Notes under the pieces: generated by a model
What the model was told of the DNA's origin: nothing
What the model saw: only the letters and a program-made list of their open reading frames with translations
Database searches by the model: none
Position numbers and translations under genes: made by a program
Assembly (NCBI GenBank): GCA_937982665.1
Contig: CALJLD010000070.1
Span: 1 to 10,780 of the forward strand
Source: an uncultured Planctomycetales bacterium
GTDB taxonomy: Bacteria > Planctomycetota > Planctomycetia > Pirellulales > S012-138
DNA: 10,780 bases
Reading direction: 5' to 3'
In this document: positions 6,319-10,780 of the stretch, piece by piece
Numbering within the stretch: position 1 is the stretch's first letter
How the letters are laid out: the number at the start of each line of letters is the position of its first letter

Positions 6319-6333
6319 TGGTCAGGTTGACCA
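6319..6333. promoter_or_regulatory. Palindrome TGGTCA-GGT-TGACCA, possible operator
   Basis: This is a perfect 6-bp inverted repeat around a 3-bp spacer, 40 bp upstream of the membrane-protein start. The TGGT...ACCA frame resembles sites bound by GntR-family regulators such as FadR, but the match is too short to name a regulator. It is the most symmetrical short element in the divergent region. Confidence 0.4.
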
Positions 6334-6457
6334 TCGCCAGTTTCAACGCCAATAGAGACGACCTCTAACATAATTCCCGGCCGGTCTGTTTGCACGACTT
6401 TTCAAATGCCATCAAAACTGTGTGATTGGCGGCAAAAACGCACATTATCGCCGAGGG

Positions 6458-6486
6458 TTGACAGCGCAAAACGTCCGCCGGACAAT
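6458..6486 (+). promoter_or_regulatory. Sigma70-like promoter for nth-dcd
   Basis: TTGACA at 6458-6463 is a perfect -35 hexamer, followed after exactly 17 bp by GACAAT at 6481-6486, which matches TATAAT at four of six positions including the important A2 and T6. Transcription would start about 100 nt before the nth ATG. An inverted repeat GTCCG-C-CGGAC at 6473-6483 overlaps the -10 box and could let a repressor block it. Confidence 0.5.
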
Positions 6487-6595
6487 CCGTCCTGGCGCAT
6501 TTTGAATTCACTTCATGAGATCTGCACCATAGCGCCAACTGGCACTTGGCAACGCATACGGTTGTGGTTCCGTTTTCCAGGAAGTTCGTTCGCAC

Positions 6596-7261
6596 ATGAC
6601 GGCTGCCGCGGAAGAAAAGCGAACCGCCGGGAAGTTTGTGAGAGCCCTGTCTCGGGAATACCCCGAGGTGGATTGTGCGTTGCACTATGACAGCCCCGTC
6701 CAACTTCTGGTGGCCACAATTCTCTCCGCGCAATGCACGGACGAGCAGGTTAACAAAGTCACGCCGGCGTTGTTCAAGAAGTTTCCCGATGCTCAAAGTC
6801 TGGCTTCCGCACGGCAATCCAGCCTGGAGAAGGCCATCAAGAGCACGGGTTTCTTTCGCAACAAGGCCAAGAACATCAAAGCGTGTTGCGCGAAGCTGGT
6901 TGAGGATTTTGACGGTGAAGTGCCAGAGCAAATCGAGGACCTGGTTGGCCTGCCAGGTGTTGGCAGAAAGACGGCGAACGTGGTCCTAGGCACGGCTTTT
7001 CGGATTGCCAGCGGCGTTGTGGTGGACACGCACGTCAAACGGCTGAGCAATCGGATGGGCTTAACGAAAGAAAGTGACCCCGTCCGCATTGAGCAGGACT
7101 TGATGCAGGTGATTCCAAAGAAGGAATGGATTGACTTCTCTCATCGCATGATTCGCCATGGCCGCAAGGTGTGTAACGCCCGCAAGCCCAACTGCGAGGA
7201 ATGTACAGTGGAGAAATGGTGCCCAAGGATTGGCGTCAAGCAAACAGCGGAAAGCGGTTGA
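6596..7261 (+). CDS. nth: Endonuclease III, DNA glycosylase/AP lyase
   Basis: This 221-residue enzyme removes oxidised pyrimidines such as thymine glycol and cuts the abasic site by beta-elimination, starting base excision repair. The whole family signature is visible. The helix-hairpin-helix LPGVGRKTANVV at 119-130 carries the catalytic Lys125, VDTHVKRLSNR at 143-153 carries the catalytic Asp144, and the [4Fe-4S] cluster motif has Cys193, Cys200, Cys203 and Cys209 with the exact Cys-X6-Cys-X2-Cys-X5-Cys spacing. LSAQCTDEQVNKVTPALF at 43-60 is the typical N-terminal helix pair. Length is close to the usual 210-220 residues. ATG 6596 has AGGAAG 11 nt upstream. MutY is excluded by the lack of its C-terminal domain and by the Lys in the hairpin. 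The dcd gene follows after 54 bp on the same strand. Confidence 0.97.
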   Translation: MTAAAEEKRTAGKFVRALSREYPEVDCALHYDSPVQLLVATILSAQCTDEQVNKVTPALFKKFPDAQSLASARQSSLEKAIKSTGFFRNKAKNIKACCAKLVEDFDGEVPEQIEDLVGLPGVGRKTANVVLGTAFRIASGVVVDTHVKRLSNRMGLTKESDPVRIEQDLMQVIPKKEWIDFSHRMIRHGRKVCNARKPNCEECTVEKWCPRIGVKQTAESG

Positions 7262-7315
7262 GCGCAGTTTCGCTTCCATCGCAGATTTCCATTCCTTTCA
7301 CGGCGAGTCTTTCGC

Positions 7316-7894
7316 ATGATTCTTTCCGGGCATGAAATCCGCCGCCACATGGGCGAGCGCATTCATATCGATCCCTTCGATGAATCGCGACTCAACCCCA
7401 ACAGCTACAACCTCACGCTGCATCATGAGTTGATGGTGTATGAAGAGGTTGTGTTGGACATGAGCAAAGCCAATCGAGTACGGCGGCTGGAGATCCCGGA
7501 AGAGGGACTTGTCTTGCAGCCCAGCCAGCTCTACTTGGGCCGCACCGCGGAACGCACAGAAACCAAAGGCTTTGTGCCGATGATTGAAGGGCGTTCCAGC
7601 GTGGGACGGCTAGGGCTGTTTGTCCACGTTACCGCAGGCTTTGGCGATGTCGGATTCCGCGGTTATTGGACGCTGGAAATGTTCGCGGTTCAGCCGGTTC
7701 GCGTGTATCCGAATGTGCCCATCTGCCAGATCTTCTATCACGAGCTGATCGGGGATTTCACGGAGTACGCCAGCGATAAGTACCAGAACAACCATGACAT
7801 CCAGCCGAGCATGTTGTTCAAGGAACTGGCGCCGCAAGATGTCCATGATCCGCAATTGCAACTGGAATTTGGCGTCGAACGCCCTCAGAATTAA
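7316..7894 (+). CDS. dcd: dCTP deaminase, possibly the dUMP-forming (bifunctional) type
   Basis: This 192-residue trimeric enzyme of the dUTPase fold deaminates dCTP to feed dTMP synthesis. Evidence is LNPNSYNLTL at 26-35, EGRSSVGRLGL at 91-101 with Arg93, and VTAGFGDVGFRGYWTLE at 105-121. That last motif contains Asp111 and Glu121, the latter matching the general base Glu138 of E. coli Dcd. The closing segment KYQNNHDIQPS at 155-165 is the expected C-terminal lid start. E. coli Dcd has TAHRIDPGW where this protein has TAGFGDVGF; the TAGF/W form is found in the bifunctional DCD-DUT enzymes of Methanocaldococcus and Mycobacterium, which release dUMP directly. That suggestion is inference, as the motif also occurs in monofunctional relatives. 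It follows nth by 54 bp; no strong ribosome binding site is seen. Confidence 0.95.
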   Translation: MILSGHEIRRHMGERIHIDPFDESRLNPNSYNLTLHHELMVYEEVVLDMSKANRVRRLEIPEEGLVLQPSQLYLGRTAERTETKGFVPMIEGRSSVGRLGLFVHVTAGFGDVGFRGYWTLEMFAVQPVRVYPNVPICQIFYHELIGDFTEYASDKYQNNHDIQPSMLFKELAPQDVHDPQLQLEFGVERPQN

Positions 7895-7954
7895 CGAATA
7901 TGGCGAGCGGGCCGCGGAACTTGTTGCTGCGTTGAGGCAATTCTCTACGCAATA

Positions 7955-8002
7955 GCCTGACAGGCGGCCTGACGGTTTGCCTGACAATTGGCCTGACATC
8001 CG
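7955..8002. repeat. Four GCCTGAC heptamers at exact 12-bp spacing
   Basis: GCCTGAC starts at 7955, 7967, 7979 and 7991, so the copies sit exactly 12 bp apart. The 5-bp spacers differ (AGGCG, GGTTT, AATTG, ATCCG), so conservation is restricted to the heptamer. The array lies within the 205-bp gap (7895-8099) between dcd and the MMPL permease gene, about 100 bp before the latter's start. Near-helical phasing would put the sites on nearly one face of the DNA, as in a cooperative protein-binding array. No further copy flanks it, and I see no clear terminator or promoter elsewhere in this gap. Confidence 0.8.
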
Positions 8003-8099
8003 CGCTCAACGCTGCCACCCATGGCTTGAAGTGTGGCTGTGACTTGTGGCAACAACTTTTGGTGCCCAACGTTGATTCCTTTGCGAGCGGCAGCGCCGC

Positions 8100-10613
8100 A
8101 TGTTTCTCAGACTTGGCAAATTCATCGCCCAACGCCCACTGATCGTGATTGCGATCTGGGTCGCTATTGTCGTCGGCTTGCGAATTGTCGCGCCGCCGTG
8201 GGACCAGGTCACGCACGATGGCGATTCAGGGCAATTGCCCCCATCGATGACCAGCGTTCAAGCGGCGCGACGACTCACCGAGGCTTTTCCTGAAGAGAAA
8301 GCCCAAAGCGAATGCGTTGTGGTGATCGCGAGTCTCGTTGACCAGATTCGCTTTGAAGAACCGCGGACACCGGAAGAAGCGGCCGATTTTGCCGCCATTC
8401 GCGATTTGAATCTCCAGCTGCGCGAACAGTTTGCCGACCACGAGTTTGTCGTCGCGTATTGGCCGCCGGTCGATACCCAGGCGACTGAAGAGCAAGTCTT
8501 CGCGGATCATCTGCGTTCGCCTGATCATTGGGCGGCCGCCATTCTGATCAAGACCAACCAGGACTTCTCGGCACTTGCGCTAACGGAATTCGTCAAGAAT
8601 TTGAACACCGCGGTTGAGGAGATCACCTCCTCGCGCTCATTCCCCAAGAATCGCCTGGCCGTCAGCGTGACCGGTTCCGCGGCCATTGGTGCTGACATCC
8701 TGACCAGCGCGGCAGAGAGCCTGCGACGTACGGAACTGGTCACTGTCATTCTGGTGCTGGTCATTCTATTGGCCGTGTACCGAGCGCCGGTGCTTGTTGT
8801 GATTCCCTTGGTCACCATTGGCGCATCGGTTGTGGCTTCCACTGATCTTTTGGCCATGGCCGCGGACTTCTCGGCTGAGCACGCGGACTGGTTTGATTTC
8901 AAGATCTTCACAACGACACGGATTTTCATCGTTGTGATCCTGGTTGGGGCCGGGACGGACTTCTGCCTGTTTTTGTTCGCCCGATTCCGCGAAGCGTTGC
9001 GTGCAGGCAACGAGCCTGACGTGGCGACGGCGGAAGCACTGTCCGGAGTTGGGAACGCATTGCTGGGAAGCGCGCTGACCACCATTGTTGGCTTGGGAAT
9101 GCTGTTCTTTTCCGAGTTCGGCAAGTTCAGCAACAGCGGTCCGGCCTTGGGGGTGTGCATGTTTGTCGCTTTGCTGGCCTCGGTCACGTTGGCTCCAGCA
9201 CTGCTCCGCGTAACCGGCCGATTTGTTTTCTGGCCCTTTGGCAATACCGAGAGTGCCGATGCGAACGAAACCTCATCGCGACGAATCTTCGGCAAGTTCG
9301 GCCGCGTCTGGAAAGCGATCGGACAACGCATCGTGGCGCGACCCGGTTTTGTCTTGCTGGCGACTATTGTTGTGTTGTCGCCATTTGCCTGGTCCGGCGC
9401 GAATGTGCGAACCACATTTGACTTGCTCAATGAACTCGATCGCGATCGATCCAGCGTCCGCGGGGCGAAGATGCTCAACCGGCATTTCCCACCTGGCGAA
9501 GGGAGCCCCATCACAATTGTGGCCACCTTGCCGGAGGCACTGGACATTCGCGAGCAGGGTTTCAGCCCTGGCGTCCTCCCTTTGCGGAGCATGACTCAGT
9601 ACCTGGAGATGCAGGCGGGCGTCCGCGGCGTGCGAAGTTTTGCCTCGCCGCTGGGCGAGCCGATCTCGCGGTTCGGCGCGTTCTCCGGCACGGAGCTAAT
9701 GACCGCACGGCGAAAGACGGCCGCTCATTACCTTTCGCCTGTCGATCCGTGGACACACCGCGTCGCCCGATTCGAGGTCATCGGCGGCTACGCACCGTTT
9801 TCGGATGAGAGCAGGGAACTGTTGGCCAGCATTCGCGGCAACTTGCAACGCATCGCCGCAGGTCAGCCAGTGGCGATGCCAAGTCGCCCTCAGCCCGACA
9901 ATCCGGACACGGGCGAAGACACTGCAGATCAAAACGCGTCCAGCGAAGAGCAACCTCAAGTTGGAACAGAGAATGCCGTGGAACTTGCCAGCGGTTGGGA
10001 AGAAGCCTGGCGTGACGCCGAGTTTGATTTCGCCGGGGCGACCGCGGCCAGTTCCGATCTACAGGAAGTTGTGACGCGGGACACGCTGCGGATCAAGATT
10101 CTCAGTGCCGTGGCCGTGTTCCTGGTCTTGCTGGCCGTGTTGCGCCGCCCTGTGATTTCCGTCTTCTTGATCTTGTCCGTGATCTTCAGCTTCCTGGTAA
10201 CCATCGGCGCCACGCAGTTGGTTTTCTCCGCCGCGTACGGAGACGAGTTCTTTGGGCTGGATTGGAAAGTGCCAATCTTCCTGTTCGTGATCCTTGTCGC
10301 CATCGGCGAAGACTACAACATCTACCTGGTCACGCGCGTGCTGGAAGAACAGCGGCGGCTGGGACCAATGGCCGGTCTGCGAGAAGCTGTGGCCAAAACC
10401 GGCGGCATCATCTCGTCCTGCGGAGTCATCATGGCTGGAACCTTCGTCTCCATGATGAGCGGCACACTCCGCGGCATGCTGGAGCTTGGTTTCGCGCTCT
10501 CCTTGGGCGTCCTGCTCGATACGTTTGTCGTGCGCCCTGTGCTGGTGCCAGCGTTCCTGGCGTTGCTGGAGAGATTTCGCCAGCGGCGGGATTTGAGCTG
10601 GATGCAGCGCTAG
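8100..10613 (+). CDS. MMPL-family RND permease
   Basis: This 837-residue inner-membrane transporter of the RND superfamily is built as two similar halves, each with one helix, a large periplasmic domain and a five-helix bundle. The first half has a helix at about 13-31, a periplasmic domain to about 210, and helices between 212 and 370, with GAGTDFCLFLFARFRE at 283-298 (Asp287-Phe288). The second half has a helix at about 415-430, a periplasmic domain with an acidic low-complexity stretch at 597-622, and helices between 665 and 822, with GEDYNIYLVTR at 736-746 (Asp738-Tyr739). In MmpL proteins such Asp-Tyr pairs on helices 4 and 10 relay the protons that drive transport; here the first pair has Phe in place of Tyr. 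Family substrates are usually lipids, hopanoids or polyketides; none can be named here. No membrane-fusion or outer-membrane partner is adjacent. The ATG at 8100 puts the first helix in the usual place. Confidence 0.93.
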   Translation: MFLRLGKFIAQRPLIVIAIWVAIVVGLRIVAPPWDQVTHDGDSGQLPPSMTSVQAARRLTEAFPEEKAQSECVVVIASLVDQIRFEEPRTPEEAADFAAIRDLNLQLREQFADHEFVVAYWPPVDTQATEEQVFADHLRSPDHWAAAILIKTNQDFSALALTEFVKNLNTAVEEITSSRSFPKNRLAVSVTGSAAIGADILTSAAESLRRTELVTVILVLVILLAVYRAPVLVVIPLVTIGASVVASTDLLAMAADFSAEHADWFDFKIFTTTRIFIVVILVGAGTDFCLFLFARFREALRAGNEPDVATAEALSGVGNALLGSALTTIVGLGMLFFSEFGKFSNSGPALGVCMFVALLASVTLAPALLRVTGRFVFWPFGNTESADANETSSRRIFGKFGRVWKAIGQRIVARPGFVLLATIVVLSPFAWSGANVRTTFDLLNELDRDRSSVRGAKMLNRHFPPGEGSPITIVATLPEALDIREQGFSPGVLPLRSMTQYLEMQAGVRGVRSFASPLGEPISRFGAFSGTELMTARRKTAAHYLSPVDPWTHRVARFEVIGGYAPFSDESRELLASIRGNLQRIAAGQPVAMPSRPQPDNPDTGEDTADQNASSEEQPQVGTENAVELASGWEEAWRDAEFDFAGATAASSDLQEVVTRDTLRIKILSAVAVFLVLLAVLRRPVISVFLILSVIFSFLVTIGATQLVFSAAYGDEFFGLDWKVPIFLFVILVAIGEDYNIYLVTRVLEEQRRLGPMAGLREAVAKTGGIISSCGVIMAGTFVSMMSGTLRGMLELGFALSLGVLLDTFVVRPVLVPAFLALLERFRQRRDLSWMQR

Positions 10614-10637
10614 GCGATGAGCGAGCAGATAAATGAA

Positions 10638-10670
10638 CTAGCAGAGTTTGGCCAACAGCCAATGCGCTAG
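10638..10670. terminator. Two-part hairpin between convergent genes, weak terminator candidate
   Basis: CTAGC (10638-10642) can pair with GCTAG (10666-10670), and inside it TTGGC (10648-10652) pairs with GCCAA (10658-10662) around the loop CAACA. The two stems are separated by an internal loop of 5 and 3 nt. It lies 25 bp after the permease stop codon, as a terminator would, but lacks a T-tract, so a factor-independent role is doubtful. Confidence 0.3.
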
Positions 10671-10708
10671 TGTTGGGAGGAACGCGCAGCGAAGAAGACG
10701 ACTTTGCC

Positions 10709-10728
10709 GAAAAACGCGGCGGCGTTGC
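10709..10728 (-). terminator. Rho-independent terminator of the minus-strand S20 gene
   Basis: Read on the minus strand, AACGC (plus 10717-10713 region paired to 10726-10722), loop CGCC and GCGTT form a GC-containing stem closed directly by a run of five T. The structure begins about 2 nt after the stop codon of the partial gene at 10729. Stem length is only 5 bp, but the loop size, position and T-run fit an intrinsic terminator. Confidence 0.6.
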
Positions 10729-10780
10729 TTAGCCCTTGGCGGCTTTGACGCGGGCGCTCATGCGAGACTTGAGCCGGGCG
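10729..10780 (-). CDS. rpsT: Ribosomal protein S20, C-terminal end only (runs off the right edge)
   Basis: Only 16 codons and a TAA stop are inside the window. The hand-translated end is ARLKSRMSARVKAAKG. This matches the usual S20 C-terminus, in which a basic helix with a K-S-R-L/M core follows an N-(T/A)-A segment and ends close to the stop. S20 binds 16S rRNA in the small subunit. The frame is the only one of the three that stays open to the edge and ends near a good terminator. Because so little is visible, another basic protein remains possible. Confidence 0.65.
   Translation of the reverse strand, partial: ARLKSRMSARVKAAKG

Larger units (their letters stand above)
6280..6595. promoter_or_regulatory. 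Divergent intergenic region upstream of nth and the membrane-protein gene
   Basis: This 316-bp non-coding stretch separates divergent genes. Open frames inside it are short or are antisense to nth and look non-coding. Two elements stand out and are listed separately: a 15-bp palindrome at 6319-6333, nearer the membrane-protein gene, and a sigma70-like promoter at 6458-6486, nearer nth. AGGAAG at 6579-6584, 11 nt before the nth ATG, is a plausible ribosome binding site. A leader of about 100 nt between that promoter and nth has no riboswitch or leader-peptide structure that I can recognise. Confidence 0.55.

Noticed and set aside
7610..7999. Minus-strand frame starting in the 12-bp repeats, with an SGxx repeat at its start
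   Set aside because: Most of it is antisense to dcd; the repeat pattern comes from the 12-bp period, and no domain or ribosome binding site supports it.
7955..8002. CRISPR array
   Set aside because: The repeat is 7 bp and the spacers 5 bp, far below CRISPR sizes, and no cas gene is nearby.
8525..9592. 355-codon open frame on the minus strand opposite the MMPL gene
   Set aside because: Composition rich in Ser, Thr, Arg and Lys mirrors the hydrophobic permease codons on the other strand; no domain is visible.
1..10780. tRNA, rRNA, insertion sequences, integrase, toxin-antitoxin or other defence genes
   Set aside because: No transposase, integrase or terminal repeat was found, and no tRNA cloverleaf stood out in the gaps; this looks like a stable chromosomal region.

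Overview
The window is about 55-60% GC, densely coded and without mobile elements. It most resembles a planctomycete chromosome, perhaps near Pirellulaceae. That placement is an inference from the P-II variant, the stand-alone ATP-dependent ligase with a lysine-rich tail, the large MMPL permease and the weak ribosome binding sites; no phylogenetic marker was tested.

Layout. At the left edge is a membrane-anchored alpha/beta hydrolase on the minus strand (its C-terminal end may be cut). A 104-bp divergent region separates it from a plus-strand run of four genes with gaps of 37, 47 and 44 bp: a P-II signalling protein, a CaCA-type sodium/calcium antiporter, a protein of unknown family, and an ATP-dependent DNA ligase with an extra C-terminal module and an 88-residue histone H1-like tail. 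Convergent to these are a small cupin and an unknown four-helix membrane protein on the minus strand. A 316-bp divergent region carries a good sigma70-like promoter and a 15-bp palindrome. It leads into endonuclease III (nth) and a dCTP deaminase (dcd), probably co-transcribed. A 205-bp gap with four heptamers repeated at exact 12-bp intervals precedes an 837-residue MMPL/RND permease. The right edge holds the last 16 codons of a minus-strand gene, most likely ribosomal protein S20, with its own intrinsic terminator.

How the genes fit together. The ligase, nth and dcd all serve genome maintenance: strand sealing, base excision repair of oxidised pyrimidines, and dUTP avoidance or dTMP supply. 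They lie in two separate transcription units. The P-II protein lacks the uridylylated tyrosine and is next to an ion antiporter rather than amtB or glnA, so its partner is unclear. The part most likely to be undescribed is the pair formed by the unknown 237-residue protein and the tailed ligase. No Ku, LigD polymerase or nuclease gene is present, so a link to end joining is only a hypothesis.
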